A DNA stretch of 64,000 nt from Dyadobacter jiangsuensis (GCF_003014695.1 NZ_PYAS01000004.1:310001-374000), one strand, 5' to 3'; shown: positions 45,105 to 54,719, counted from the stretch's first letter. Notes: generated by a model from the letters alone, not told the origin. A program made the numbers and translations.

Positions 45105-47225
45105 ATGAAAAAACTTCTTTTCCTCTGTCTGTTAGTAGGTTGGTTTCATGTCGTCGCGCAACTCAGGCAGCACCCCGAAGTTTTGCTGGCGCATCCTATA
45201 ATGCTCAATCAGGAAGGGGAGGAGTCGGCTGGTTTTACGGACTTGGTTATTGCAAAACCTAGGGATGGTGTTACCGAATCCGAGATCACAGCAGCGTTCC
45301 GCGCCGGTGATTTGGACGTGCGGATTGACAGGACAGATACCGATCCGAATATTTACGTAACCAGCCCTGCGGTATTGAGTGATCCATTAACAGTTTGTGA
45401 AACGCTTAATCAGACAGGTCTATTCGAATATACGCAACCCAACTGTCTGCGATTTGTCGAAACAGCAGGTACTCCCAACGACCCACTATATTCGGCTAAC
45501 TGGGGCTTGGCCAAAATAAACCTGCCCGCGGCGTGGGATATGACTACTGGCTGCGCGAATATCAAAATTGCGATTATTGATGATGGTGTGCAGTTGAATC
45601 ATCCTGATTTAGTCGCGAATATGCTTCCCGGTTTTGATGCCACGAATAGCGGAACAAACGGAGGACACGTAGCCGGTGAGGAAATGCACGGGACATTTTG
45701 CGCGGGCTTTGCAGCAGCTTCCGGAAACAATGGCATTGGTGTAACTGGTGTGGCCTATAATAGCAAAATTATTCCCATAAGAGCACTAAGCACAAACTTG
45801 GCTAGCGACATTACCCTTGACCAATTCATAGCCACGGCAATAAATCATGCTGTTAATGTAAAAGGGGTAGATATCCTTTGCATGTCGTGGGGTCTGGTTG
45901 CCAGCAACCCGGCTATCGACGCAGCAATCTACAACGCCCTTAATAACGTCGCGATAAGCGGTAGAAGTGGAAAAGGCACGATCCTGATCGGAGCAGTCGG
46001 AAACAAGGGAGAGCCAACCTTTAGACCGTTGCCTGGCAATGCTACTTCTGTTTTAATGGTTGGAGCATCGTTATCAAATGACACTAGATGGCCAAAATCC
46101 AACTATGCAGTGAAGCAGGTTGACGTGATGGCTCCCGGTGCTCTTGTGACAACTATCGCTGGAAGTGGCTATGCAAACCAGCCTGCTGAAAATGCCACTT
46201 CCTGGTCGGCTGCTGCGATTTCGGGATTGGCTGCGCTCATCTTATCAGTTAACCCCAACTTAACTGAGACGCAGGTAAGAAGGATTATTGCCGAAAGTGC
46301 TGAAAAGGTAGGCGGCTACACTTACGCAGTTGGTAATGGGGCCACTTTTGCAGATTTGTCTCACAATAATGAAATGGGTTATGGTCGTGTCAGCGCATTG
46401 AAAGCCCTTGAAAAAGCGGCCGGAGCACCAATGATTGGGCCTGATCTAATTTGCAATAATGGCGGATACACTTTAACTGCTTTTCCTGCCGGTTCTTCCG
46501 CTGTTTGGTCTGCATTCCCCGGCCTTTCTATGAATGGGAATCTGGCCACCCGGCAAAATGGATACAGTGGAGCTGGCACGATAACTGCAACGCTTACGGT
46601 CCCAAACGCCTGTGCAACAATTCCTGTCAGAAGAACTATTTGGGTGGGAAATCCAAATTTAACCAAAACGGTCAATGGGGCGGTTTCTGGCACGACGTCG
46701 GTAAGCCCAGGAAGTAGTTACAATCTTGCAGCTTCATCCAGTAGCCCTGGCGCCACGTTCAATTACAATAATTATGCTGGGTCGGGGAATATGACCATTG
46801 ATCTATACACTCCCAATAATCCGACGTCTCAAATGTATGTCTACTCCAACTCAACAGACGGCTTTCGACAGGTAAAACTCACTGCCACCAATGCGTGTGG
46901 TAACTATGCGGAGGACTTTGTTTTTCTGTTGGAATCAGGATTTAAAGTATATCCAAATCCGGCAATGGGAAAAATCACTTTGGAATTCGCTAATACTGCC
47001 ATGCTGGCGGCTATGCCTTCAAAAATTGAACTGTTTGCTGAGAAATCAACACAATCCGTGCGCTCGGTGGTAATAAGGGAAGTTTTTGACATAAAAGGCT
47101 TTCATGAAGGAAACAAATTGCATTGGAATGTGTCTGATCTCCCGCGCGGGACATACTATTTGCATGCGACGAGGTCTGAAAATTCGCGAGAGGTTGTCGA
47201 TAAGTTGAAAGTGATCCTTGAATAG
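45105..47225 (+). CDS. Secreted subtilisin-like (S8) protease with T9SS sorting domain
   Basis: 706 residues from MKKLLFLCLLVGWFHVVA at 45105. A propeptide-like region (to about residue 125) precedes the S8 domain: Asp159 in AIIDDGV, His195 in EMHGTFCAGFAAASG, and Ser366 in NATSWSAAAISG. The serine loop usually reads GTSMAAPHVSG, so it is atypical. After the protease, two Ig-like repeats (ICNNGGYTLTAFPAGSSAVW, CGNYAEDFVFLL) lead to a type A C-terminal sorting domain: KVYPNPAMGKITLEF and LPRGTYYLHATR. It is exported by Sec and the type IX system. The next gene overlaps or abuts its end. Confidence 0.92.
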   Translation: MKKLLFLCLLVGWFHVVAQLRQHPEVLLAHPIMLNQEGEESAGFTDLVIAKPRDGVTESEITAAFRAGDLDVRIDRTDTDPNIYVTSPAVLSDPLTVCETLNQTGLFEYTQPNCLRFVETAGTPNDPLYSANWGLAKINLPAAWDMTTGCANIKIAIIDDGVQLNHPDLVANMLPGFDATNSGTNGGHVAGEEMHGTFCAGFAAASGNNGIGVTGVAYNSKIIPIRALSTNLASDITLDQFIATAINHAVNVKGVDILCMSWGLVASNPAIDAAIYNALNNVAISGRSGKGTILIGAVGNKGEPTFRPLPGNATSVLMVGASLSNDTRWPKSNYAVKQVDVMAPGALVTTIAGSGYANQPAENATSWSAAAISGLAALILSVNPNLTETQVRRIIAESAEKVGGYTYAVGNGATFADLSHNNEMGYGRVSALKALEKAAGAPMIGPDLICNNGGYTLTAFPAGSSAVWSAFPGLSMNGNLATRQNGYSGAGTITATLTVPNACATIPVRRTIWVGNPNLTKTVNGAVSGTTSVSPGSSYNLAASSSSPGATFNYNNYAGSGNMTIDLYTPNNPTSQMYVYSNSTDGFRQVKLTATNACGNYAEDFVFLLESGFKVYPNPAMGKITLEFANTAMLAAMPSKIELFAEKSTQSVRSVVIREVFDIKGFHEGNKLHWNVSDLPRGTYYLHATRSENSREVVDKLKVILE

Positions 47226-47274
47226 CCCCATGAAATCCTATGAAACCAGCACTATTACGCTGACAATCCGACAG

Positions 47275-47991
47275 ATGAAGTATGTTTTATCAACCTTAGC
47301 AGTAATTTTCATCGTAAGTTGTTTATGTCCGTCTGTGAGCGCTCAGCATAAAGGCATGGATTTAGGCATATCTGTTTCTACCGGCAGGAATTTCTACGAT
47401 AAAAAGTACTATGATCAGCCTCAGTTAGTGCCAGGCTGGGAGACGAATTTCAAAACAAACTATTTATGGTCGGCAGGTATGTGGACGGAAAAGTCTCTAA
47501 GCCCGCATTTCTCGACCGTAATTGAGTTTCGGTTTATGGAGGAAGACGTGCCCGAAAATATGCTCTGTCAATGCAACACTGTCCTGGAAGTTCTGGACAC
47601 CGACGAAAAGCATCATTGGGCGACGGTCGAGACTGGGTTGAGATATTATATTAAGCCTACCTCCAAATTATCGTTATTCGCGGATGCCCGGGCTGAGATA
47701 AACTGGCTGATCGCCGCCCCGACGGAAAGGTACTTCATGAACGACCTCCTGGCCAAAACATATGTCAATTGGAATGCATTCGGCTATAAGCGCTTTGTAC
47801 CCGGGGTATCGCTTTCATTGGGTGCGAAATGGAAAAGGCTGACATTGAACTTGGGCGGCATGACGAACCTCGCCCGCTCGATGATACGCAATCCAGGAAC
47901 CTACAATCAAGTTGTTCACCCAATCAAAACCGGCTTCTTCGGCAAAGGCTTTTTCCTAAAAACCTCATTTACATTCATCAAACTCAAATAA
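47275..47991 (+). CDS. Predicted outer-membrane beta-barrel protein of unknown function
   Basis: 238 residues from MKYVLSTLAVIFIVSCLC at 47275, a signal peptide cleaved after SVSAQ; an in-frame ATG at 47218 would overlap the protease stop. The mature chain has alternating amphipathic strands: MDLGISVSTGRNFYD, FKTNYLWSAGMWTE, STVIEFRFMEE, VETGLRYYIKPTSKLSLFADARAEI, RFVPGVSLSLGAKWKRLTLNLGG, and a last strand FLKTSFTFIKLK. This fits an 8-10-strand barrel of the PorT/OmpW-like type seen throughout Bacteroidota, but I do not recognise the family. Being right behind the subtilase, it may help anchor or export it. Confidence 0.8.
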   Translation: MKYVLSTLAVIFIVSCLCPSVSAQHKGMDLGISVSTGRNFYDKKYYDQPQLVPGWETNFKTNYLWSAGMWTEKSLSPHFSTVIEFRFMEEDVPENMLCQCNTVLEVLDTDEKHHWATVETGLRYYIKPTSKLSLFADARAEINWLIAAPTERYFMNDLLAKTYVNWNAFGYKRFVPGVSLSLGAKWKRLTLNLGGMTNLARSMIRNPGTYNQVVHPIKTGFFGKGFFLKTSFTFIKLK

Positions 47992-48018
47992 CCCCTTAAC
48001 CCGAACCGCGCAAAATCA

Positions 48019-49533
48019 TCACGCGAGAATATCTTTGACCAATTTCCCATGCACGTCGGTCAATCGGAACCGCCTGCCCTGGAATTTGTAGGTGAGCCGT
48101 TCGTGGTCGACACCCATCAAATGCAGCAGGGTAGCGTGGAAGTCGTGAACATGCACGGGGTCTTTGATGATATTGTAGCTGAAATCGTCGGTTTCCCCGT
48201 AACTGATACCGGATTTTACGCCTGCGCCGGCCATCCACATCGTGAAGCAGCGCGGGTGATGATCGCGGCCATAGTCGGTCGCGCTGAGCTTGCCTTGCGA
48301 ATAAACGGTCCGGCCGAACTCTCCACCCCAGATCACGAGGGTGTCGTCGAGCAAGCCGCGGCGTTTCAGGTCCATAATCAATGCGCCGGTGGCCTGGTCG
48401 GTGGCTTTACATTGCTGGGCAATGGCTTTGGGCAGGCCACCGTGCTGGTCCCATCCCTGGTGGTAGAGCTGTACAAACTTGACGTCCTTTTCCAGCAGTT
48501 TCCGTGCGAGCAGGCAGTTGGCAGCATAGGTACCCGGGTCGCGACTGTCGGGCCCGTAGAGTTCAAACACATCGTCGGGCTCCGCGGAGGTATCCATTAC
48601 GTCGGGTACGGAGGTCTGCATGCGGAAGGCCATTTCGTATTGCGCAATGCGGTTGTTGATTTCCGGATCGCCGTATGCGTCGTTTTGAAGCTGATTCAGT
48701 TTGGAAAGATAGTCGAGCATTTCTTTCCGGTCGTGGCCATCGTAACCTTCCGGATTGTTGAGGAAAAGCACCGGGTCCTTACCCGACCGGAACTGTACGC
48801 CCTGGTGCCGCGATTCGAGAAACCCATTTCCCCACAAGCGCGCGTAAAGCGGCTGGTCCTTGGGCGCATTTTTGGAAACCAATACAATGAATGTGGGCAG
48901 GTTGTTGTTGTCGGTACCCAACCCGTAGCTTACCCAGGAGCCGATCGACGGTCTGCCCGGAAGCTGATTGCCGGTTTGGAAAAAGGTAATGGCCGGGTCG
49001 TGGTTAATGGCCTCAGAATAAATGGATTTGACAATGCAAAGATCGTCTACCACCTTGGCCGTGTAAGGCAATAGCTCGCTTACCCAGGTCTTGGTTTTAC
49101 CATGCTGGTTAAACCCGTAGATCGACGGCGCCATGGGCAAGACACTCTGACTGGCACTCATCCCCGTAAGCCGCTGACCTTTCCGCACCGAATCGGGCAG
49201 ATTTTGGCCTGCCATCTGGATCAGTTTCGGTTTGTAATCAAATGTTTCGAACTGCGACGGCCCGCCGGCCATGAACAAATACACCACGCGCTTCGCTTTG
49301 GGCGCGATATGCGGCAATGCTTTCAGAATTTCCGACTCCAAGTCAGCGGATGGAACCGCTGCTTGCCGGGATGCCGAGCCATACAATTTATCCAGCCCGA
49401 AAAGCGACCCCACCGCCATCGCACCGAGCCCGAGCGAGGTTTGGGTAAGAAAACGGCGGCGGTCCAGTTTCCGGTGAAGCTCGTTGAACTCCGGCGTATG
49501 CAGGCGGAAGTCTTCTTCGTGATGGTGCTGCAT
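48019..49533 (-). CDS. DUF1501-family secreted protein (sulfatase-like)
   Basis: 504 residues. The N-terminus carries a twin-arginine signal after a His-rich lead: DRRRFLTQTSLGLGAMAVG. The body has the DUF1501 features: KRVVYLFMAGGPSQFETFDYKP, NLPTFIVLVS, FVQLYHQGWDQHGGLPKA, LVIWGGEFGRTVYSQG, DHHPRCFTMWMAGAGVKSG and VHDFHATLLHLMGVD. The family is related to alkaline-phosphatase-fold sulfatases, but no biochemical role is known to me. It always sits with a DUF1553 gene, here 2 bases upstream, and was probably acquired or shared from Planctomycetes-like systems. Export of a folded cofactor protein is implied by the Tat motif. Confidence 0.9.
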   Translation of the reverse strand: MQHHHEEDFRLHTPEFNELHRKLDRRRFLTQTSLGLGAMAVGSLFGLDKLYGSASRQAAVPSADLESEILKALPHIAPKAKRVVYLFMAGGPSQFETFDYKPKLIQMAGQNLPDSVRKGQRLTGMSASQSVLPMAPSIYGFNQHGKTKTWVSELLPYTAKVVDDLCIVKSIYSEAINHDPAITFFQTGNQLPGRPSIGSWVSYGLGTDNNNLPTFIVLVSKNAPKDQPLYARLWGNGFLESRHQGVQFRSGKDPVLFLNNPEGYDGHDRKEMLDYLSKLNQLQNDAYGDPEINNRIAQYEMAFRMQTSVPDVMDTSAEPDDVFELYGPDSRDPGTYAANCLLARKLLEKDVKFVQLYHQGWDQHGGLPKAIAQQCKATDQATGALIMDLKRRGLLDDTLVIWGGEFGRTVYSQGKLSATDYGRDHHPRCFTMWMAGAGVKSGISYGETDDFSYNIIKDPVHVHDFHATLLHLMGVDHERLTYKFQGRRFRLTDVHGKLVKDILA

Positions 49534-49535
49534 GG

Positions 49536-52500
49536 TTATCGTTTGGTTAAGGCGGCGTCTGAATTGAGAATGGTACTGGCTACCACGCTGTTGGCAGCAA
49601 GCAATGCGGGGTCAAGCGTTTTGTCGGCCGAATGCTGACCGGTATGCAGCCACCCTGCGGTCTTTTTGGGATCTTTCCGGAACTTGTCTTCCTCCACTTT
49701 TCGCAACGTCAGCAGCAAGTCCACTTCTTTCAACGGTGGTTTCCGACCGGTCAGCTTTCGGTAGGCTGAGGTAATGGATTGGCGTGCGTCGGGAATGCGG
49801 CTCATTTGCTCGCCCATGACGCGCATGGCTTCCACGAATGTCGGGTCGTTGAGTGTCACCAGAGCTTGCAGCGGTGTATTGGTCTTTTGCCTGCGTACCA
49901 CGCAGAAGCTCCGTGAAGTAGCGTCAAATGTTGCCAGGGTAGGGTTCGGTACCGAACGTTTCACAATCACATACAGGCTCCGGCGGTACACAGCATTGCC
50001 CGAATCGGGCGTGTAGGTGGTGTTGTTGATCGACCATAGCCCTTCCGGTTGGTAAGGTTTCACACTCGCGCCGCCTATTTCGGTATTCATCAATCCGCTT
50101 GCCATCAATGCATTGTCTCGGATCATTTCGGCCGACATCCGGTTGGCAGGGCCGCGTGCATACAGACGGTTTTCCGGATCGCGATCGCGCACGTCCCGGC
50201 CCGCACGGGAGTCCTGGCGGTAGGTGGCCGACATGACAATCAGCTTGTTCAGCTTTTTAATATCCCAACCCGATTCGCGGAAGGTAACGGCCAGCCAGTC
50301 GAGCAATTCAGGGTGTGTTGGCAGCCCGCCCTGGTTACCGAAGTCCTCTGTCGTTTTGACCAGCCCGGTACCGAAGAAATTCTGCCAGTAGCGGTTCACA
50401 GCCACGCGTGCGGTCAGCGGGTTATCCGCGTGCGTGAGCCATTGCGCGAGCCCGTACCGGTTTTTGGGTAAATTTTTAGGGTATTCCAAAATTGAGGCCG
50501 GCGTCGACGGGAACACTTTTTCGCCCAATGCATCATAATTCCCGCGAAGCAGGATGTGCGCTTGTTTGGGTTTGGGCATTTCCTGCATTACCATCAGTTC
50601 GCGGATGTATTCGGTAGAATCCGAGAGCTGCGTGCGGGCGTCGCGCAAGGCCACGCGTGCTTTTGCCATCGCAGGATCAACTGCGGAAATGTAATAGCTT
50701 TTCAATGCGGTGGTCTCCGCTGAGGTCAGTTGCGCGGCAGGCTTCGCAATTACGGTCGACCACGAAGATTTACGGGCTAGTATTGCTGTTTCAAATGGCG
50801 TGAGCTCACGGTTATATACGGTGATGTCATCGACCTGCGCATTTTTTAACCCAAAACCACGCCACCACGCACCGACCTGCAAGCCGGGCTGAACGGAAGA
50901 TTTGAAGAGAATGTCCTTTGTCAGCTGATCCATAGTCGTTTCCATCGCGGCTTCCTGCCCATTGACATACAACTTGAACCCGGCGGCTTTCGACGAACCA
51001 TCATAAGTGACAGTCAGTTGTACCCACTGATCTTTCGGAATGGGTTGCTTGCTGACCCTGGTGAGCGCGTCCGACGGGGCAGTATGGGCCATATTCAGTT
51101 CGAGGCGGTCGTTTTTGAGGTATAAATGGTAGCCCCGGAAGTTGTAAAGGCGCTCCGCCTGGCTTTTGTGCATTATCACGCCTTCGTGCAGTTCTTTGGG
51201 GATATTCACCCAGATCCCCACGCTGAACGGCTCCGATTTCCGGAACACACCGTTTTGGCCCAGGTCGAGGAAAACATCGCCGTCGAGCCTCAGCGACTTG
51301 CCGTCGGATTTAGCTGCAAATACCGGATCGCCGCCCGGAGAGCCTGCCTCCCGCTTCATCACGCCCGTCTCTTTGGCATTTACCGCGTTGCGCAGTGAGC
51401 CGTTTTCAAAAGTATAATAGGCCTGTAAACCAACTTTCGGCAGCGGCTCCCTGGCAAGGTTGCGGTAGCCCGCTTCGTTCATCCATTGCTTAAAACCGGT
51501 TTCTGAATTGCGCTGGGTGGCTGCAAGCTGCTGTTCTTCGGTTTTGATCCTGGCCTGGATAAACCGGAGCGTCTGCTCTTGCGCGGTAGTTGGCAATAGC
51601 ATGGTCGGGGTAGGTAACGCGTCGTCCCATGATATCTGCCCGGCTTCTTTGACATTATTGAAGAAGCTGAACAGTTCATAGTAGTTTTTCTGCGAAATGG
51701 GATCGTATTTATGGTCGTGGCATTTGGCGCAGCCCACCGAGAGGCCGAGAAATGCATCGCCGAAGGTGTTGGTGCGGTCGACGACATATTCGGTCTGAAA
51801 CTCTTCTTCAATAATACCGCCTTCCATGTTCTGCTGGTGGTTGCGATTGAATGCGGTGGCAATGCGCATGTCCTTCGTCGGATTGGGCATCAGGTCGCCG
51901 GCGAGCTGCCAGTGGATGAACTGGTCATAATGCATGTTTTTGTTAAATGCATTGATCACCCAGTCGCGGTAGGGCGACATGTCCCTGAGCCTGTCGACAG
52001 TGTAACCATGCGAATCGGCAAAACGGGCCAGATCGAGCCAGTCGACGGCCATTTTTTCACCATAATGTGGGGACGCGAGCAGCCGGTCGACTTGCTTTTC
52101 GTAGGCATTCGTCGAATTGTCTTTCAAAAAAGCGTCTGTTTCGGCTAGCGTCGGGGGCAGGCCGGTAAGGTCCAGCGAAACACGGCGGAGCAGTATTTCT
52201 TTCTCTGCCTGTGCCGAAGGTTGCAGTTTTTCCTCTTCCAGTTTTTTAAATACGAAATGATCGATGGGATTCACTGCCCGGTTATCGTATTGCGTTTCGG
52301 GTAGGTCGGACTTTTCAGGTTTTACGAATGCCCAATGCGGCTTGTACTCGGCACCTTCATCGATCCACCGGATCAAGATGGCCTTCTCGCGGGCGGAGAG
52401 ACTGAGGTGCGACTCAGGTGTGGGCATCACGTAATCCGGATCGGAGGACATGATACGGTGGAAAAATTCGCTGTCGGCCAGGTCGCCGGGATCGATGGCG

Positions 52501-52760
52501 GTCAGTCCCGAATTTTTGGAGACTTTATGAAATGCGGATTCAGCCATATCGAGCCGGAGGCCACCTTTTTGCTTGGCTTTATCCGGACCGTGGCAGGCAA
52601 AACATTTGTCGGACAGTACGGGTTTTACGTGTTGGTTATAATCCAGCTTATCGGGCAACGCTTTCATGGCAACCTCCACATCCTCGGGCAGTTTGGGGGA
52701 ACAAGAGAAAAAATGCCCGGTCAGCAACACCCACAGAATGAAAAACTTAATATGCTTCAT
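49536..52760 (-). CDS. DUF1549/DUF1553 cytochrome c-type lipoprotein with LamG domain
   Basis: 1074 residues from MKHIKFFILWVLLTGHFFSC (52760), a lipoprotein signal with Cys20. Domain order: planctomycete cytochrome C domain (CFACH at 53-57, within DKCFACHGPDKAKQKGG), DUF1549 (HWAFVKPEKSDLP, DHFVFKKLEEEKL), a second haem site CAKCHDHKYDPIS, a LamG/concanavalin-like insert (LRLDGDVFLDLGQNG to VGAWWRGFGLK, about 480-640), and DUF1553 (WLTHADNPLTARVAVNRYWQ, LPTHPELLDWLAVTFRESG). It is paired with the DUF1501 gene. Polysaccharide-binding by LamG and redox chemistry by the haems suggest oxidative attack on a polymer, but no activity is established. Confidence 0.92.
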   Translation of the reverse strand: MKHIKFFILWVLLTGHFFSCSPKLPEDVEVAMKALPDKLDYNQHVKPVLSDKCFACHGPDKAKQKGGLRLDMAESAFHKVSKNSGLTAIDPGDLADSEFFHRIMSSDPDYVMPTPESHLSLSAREKAILIRWIDEGAEYKPHWAFVKPEKSDLPETQYDNRAVNPIDHFVFKKLEEEKLQPSAQAEKEILLRRVSLDLTGLPPTLAETDAFLKDNSTNAYEKQVDRLLASPHYGEKMAVDWLDLARFADSHGYTVDRLRDMSPYRDWVINAFNKNMHYDQFIHWQLAGDLMPNPTKDMRIATAFNRNHQQNMEGGIIEEEFQTEYVVDRTNTFGDAFLGLSVGCAKCHDHKYDPISQKNYYELFSFFNNVKEAGQISWDDALPTPTMLLPTTAQEQTLRFIQARIKTEEQQLAATQRNSETGFKQWMNEAGYRNLAREPLPKVGLQAYYTFENGSLRNAVNAKETGVMKREAGSPGGDPVFAAKSDGKSLRLDGDVFLDLGQNGVFRKSEPFSVGIWVNIPKELHEGVIMHKSQAERLYNFRGYHLYLKNDRLELNMAHTAPSDALTRVSKQPIPKDQWVQLTVTYDGSSKAAGFKLYVNGQEAAMETTMDQLTKDILFKSSVQPGLQVGAWWRGFGLKNAQVDDITVYNRELTPFETAILARKSSWSTVIAKPAAQLTSAETTALKSYYISAVDPAMAKARVALRDARTQLSDSTEYIRELMVMQEMPKPKQAHILLRGNYDALGEKVFPSTPASILEYPKNLPKNRYGLAQWLTHADNPLTARVAVNRYWQNFFGTGLVKTTEDFGNQGGLPTHPELLDWLAVTFRESGWDIKKLNKLIVMSATYRQDSRAGRDVRDRDPENRLYARGPANRMSAEMIRDNALMASGLMNTEIGGASVKPYQPEGLWSINNTTYTPDSGNAVYRRSLYVIVKRSVPNPTLATFDATSRSFCVVRRQKTNTPLQALVTLNDPTFVEAMRVMGEQMSRIPDARQSITSAYRKLTGRKPPLKEVDLLLTLRKVEEDKFRKDPKKTAGWLHTGQHSADKTLDPALLAANSVVASTILNSDAALTKR

Positions 52761-53096
52761 GCTCAATGATACCCGTTTGATCTCGTTCGGCTTCCTGGTT
52801 CAAAAAGGCAAAAGCCGCCGGCTGTGTTGTTATACGCTTTTTTCATCGATGTTTTGTTCATGGATGAAGTTACCCGGTATAGGTGACCGGGGAAAGCGTC
52901 CTTAATTGTGTAAAATATTATTGATTTTGTGCAAAAATACGGAGAATAAGTTCAAAAAGCTGATGGCTTATTGACTTAAAGTGATACCCGGTTTGCTTAG
53001 CCGGGAGGCAGCGTTTGATGATTTGGCGGGTATTGCCAGAAAGAAGAGAAAGAAAAAAGAGGAACGTCAGGGGTTGAGTGATTCAGCAGTACTGCG
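52761..53096. other. Intergenic region between two minus-strand genes
   Basis: 336 bases without a gene. A minus-strand TATTTTTG at 52932-52939 fits the -7 box for the DUF1553 gene, but TTTG is 13 rather than 19 bases upstream of it. An 8-bp inverted repeat, CAGCAGTA (53084) with TACTGCTG (53098-53105), straddles the next gene's stop codon. Confidence 0.5.
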
Positions 53097-53324
53097 CTAC
53101 TGCTGCGCAACGGCCGCCGGGTCGTTGTTTCGGATGGACACGCGAATGTCCTCGATTTGATGGTGGTTCAGCCAGCGTCGAAAGTCCAGTGCGTGTTCAG
53201 GCTGATGGTGGATGATCGCCCCGTTGGTCAGCATAAGTGTGAATGTGCTGTACGCCTGCAAAAACTTGCAGACCTCCTTGGAGTGATATTCGAATCCTGC
53301 AAAGTAAGGTTTAGTGTAAGACAT
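53097..53324 (-). CDS. Small protein of unknown function, 75 residues
   Basis: I do not recognise it. No signal peptide. The sequence is rich in His and aromatic residues (IIHHQPEHALDFRRWLNHHQI) and could be a small alpha/beta fold. Two strands (STFTLMLTNGAII, IEDIRVSIRNN) flank the His-rich helix. It has no close neighbours on its strand, and its upstream region is AT-rich. Its compact, non-shadow frame and typical codon use support it as real. Confidence 0.65.
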   Translation of the reverse strand: MSYTKPYFAGFEYHSKEVCKFLQAYSTFTLMLTNGAIIHHQPEHALDFRRWLNHHQIEDIRVSIRNNDPAAVAQQ

Positions 53325-53630
53325 AGGCCGATTTAATTAACTTCTAGTTGCCTAAATTTAAATACATCGTTCATCGGACGAAGAATTTATTGAGCAATGT
53401 TTCTGAATTACTTATTTAACGGCTTTACAAGTTATTGTATGGAGAAAAGCCTTTACGGAATATGCATATTGTAGACTTTGCCGACAATACTTGTACAGCA
53501 GGGCGTCCTTTGTAAAATTATCGTGGCACACCTCTTTTCATGGCTGGCATTATTTCTATATTTGAGTGCTCCGGGTTCGGAAAGCAGGCCCGTATTAAAT
53601 TCTATTTTTAACCTAAAATACATCAACAAC
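53325..53630. other. Divergent intergenic region holding a promoter
   Basis: 306 bases between divergent starts. It holds the plus-strand promoter at 53535-53564 for the zinc metallopeptidase. A frame open from 53478 adds 51 residues without protein-like features and is treated as leader, not coding. Confidence 0.6.
53535..53564 (+). promoter_or_regulatory. Bacteroidota-type promoter for the zinc metallopeptidase
   Basis: TTTT (53535-53538), 18 bases, then TATATTTG (53557-53564), a full match to TAnnTTTG. Transcription would start near 53571, giving a 60-base leader to the ATG at 53631. Confidence 0.5.
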
Positions 53631-54476
53631 ATGCGTTGGCAGGATTTACGCAGAAGCAGCAACGTGGAAGACCGCCGCGGAATGTCGGGCGGGGGCAAAG
53701 TTGCATTGGGAGGCATCGGGGTGATCATCGTGGTTGCTATCGGGTTGCTGACCGGTCAGGACCCTCAGGAAATACTCTCGAACATACAAGGCGCGCAGAC
53801 CGAACAGGCCGAAAGCCGGCCGGCAGGGCCGCGCCCGGATGACAAGACAGCGGATTTTGTGTCGGCGGTGTTGGGAAGTACCGAGGATGTCTGGACGCAG
53901 ATTTACGCGCAAAACAATGCGGAATATGAAAAGCCGGTGCTGCAAATGTTTTCAAATGCAACACAAAGTGCCTGCGGCGGGGCTTCGTCGGCGATGGGGC
54001 CATTCTATTGCCCTGCCGATCATAAGGTTTACATTGATCTCACTTTCTGCGATGAGCTGCGTGATCGGTTCAATGCGCCGGGCGAATTCGCGGTGGCATA
54101 TGTGGTGGCGCATGAGGTAGGGCACCATGTGCAAAACCTGATGGGCATTTCGCAGCAGGTGCAGGAGCAGCGGAGAAATTTGAGCGAGGCCGATTACAAC
54201 AAGTTGTCTGTTAAACTGGAACTACAAGCTGATTTCCTCGCGGGTGTGTGGGCCAACCACGCTAACCAGATGAATAAAATTCTCGAACCGGGCGATCTGG
54301 AATCCGCGCTCACCGCCGCCAATGCCATCGGTGACGATAAGCTTCAGAAGGAATCGCAGGGCTACGTAGTGCCGGACGCATTCACGCACGGCACCTCGCA
54401 GCAGCGGATGTACTGGTTCAAGAAAGGTTTTGAGACCGGTGACCTCGCTCAGGGGCGCTTTCAGGATATCCGATAG
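53631..54476 (+). CDS. Neutral zinc metallopeptidase (YpfJ family)
   Basis: 281 residues from MRWQDLRRSSNVEDRRGMSG at 53631, the characteristic N-terminus of this family. One membrane helix follows (VALGGIGVIIVVAIGLLTG, about 24-42), and the rest lies in the periplasm. The zinc site is HEVGH at 161-165 (AYVVAHEVGHHVQNLMG), with the third ligand likely in the LELQADFLAGVWAN segment. Length and motifs match putative neutral zinc metallopeptidases. The substrate is unknown. Confidence 0.93.
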   Translation: MRWQDLRRSSNVEDRRGMSGGGKVALGGIGVIIVVAIGLLTGQDPQEILSNIQGAQTEQAESRPAGPRPDDKTADFVSAVLGSTEDVWTQIYAQNNAEYEKPVLQMFSNATQSACGGASSAMGPFYCPADHKVYIDLTFCDELRDRFNAPGEFAVAYVVAHEVGHHVQNLMGISQQVQEQRRNLSEADYNKLSVKLELQADFLAGVWANHANQMNKILEPGDLESALTAANAIGDDKLQKESQGYVVPDAFTHGTSQQRMYWFKKGFETGDLAQGRFQDIR

Positions 54477-54488
54477 CGCTTGCTAACG

Positions 54489-54719
54489 TTAATCGCTGTT
54501 TTCGTCTTTGATCCCTTTCAACAATGCGTAAATAGCCATGGCGTGCCCCTGTCCGAGATCGTAATCCGTTTTGAGCCATTGAACAATATCGCCAGCCTTC
54601 GTGCTGGCTTTTAATTGTCCGTTGGCGGTGAAGCCTTTTTCTTCCGCAAGCTTCCGGAAGTCGTCGGGGCCTTTGCCGGTTTTGGCCAGGATGGTTTTGA
54701 GGTATCCCTGGAATGACAT
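54489..54719 (-). CDS. DUF4287-domain small protein
   Basis: 76 residues from MSFQGYLKTILAKTGKGPDDF at 54719. It matches what I recall of DUF4287: an N-terminal helix with TGKGPDDFRKLAEEKGF, then AGDIVQWLKTDYDLGQGHAMAIYALLKG. The domain is found alone or fused to DUF5655 in Bacteria; its biochemical function is unknown to me. A strong Bacteroidota-type promoter lies upstream (54752-54783). The end is 12 bases from the convergent peptidase gene. Confidence 0.87.
   Translation of the reverse strand: MSFQGYLKTILAKTGKGPDDFRKLAEEKGFTANGQLKASTKAGDIVQWLKTDYDLGQGHAMAIYALLKGIKDENSD

Noticed and set aside
48049..49074. A 341-codon open frame antisense to the DUF1501 gene
   Set aside because: Same reason; the minus-strand protein has clear family motifs and a Tat signal.
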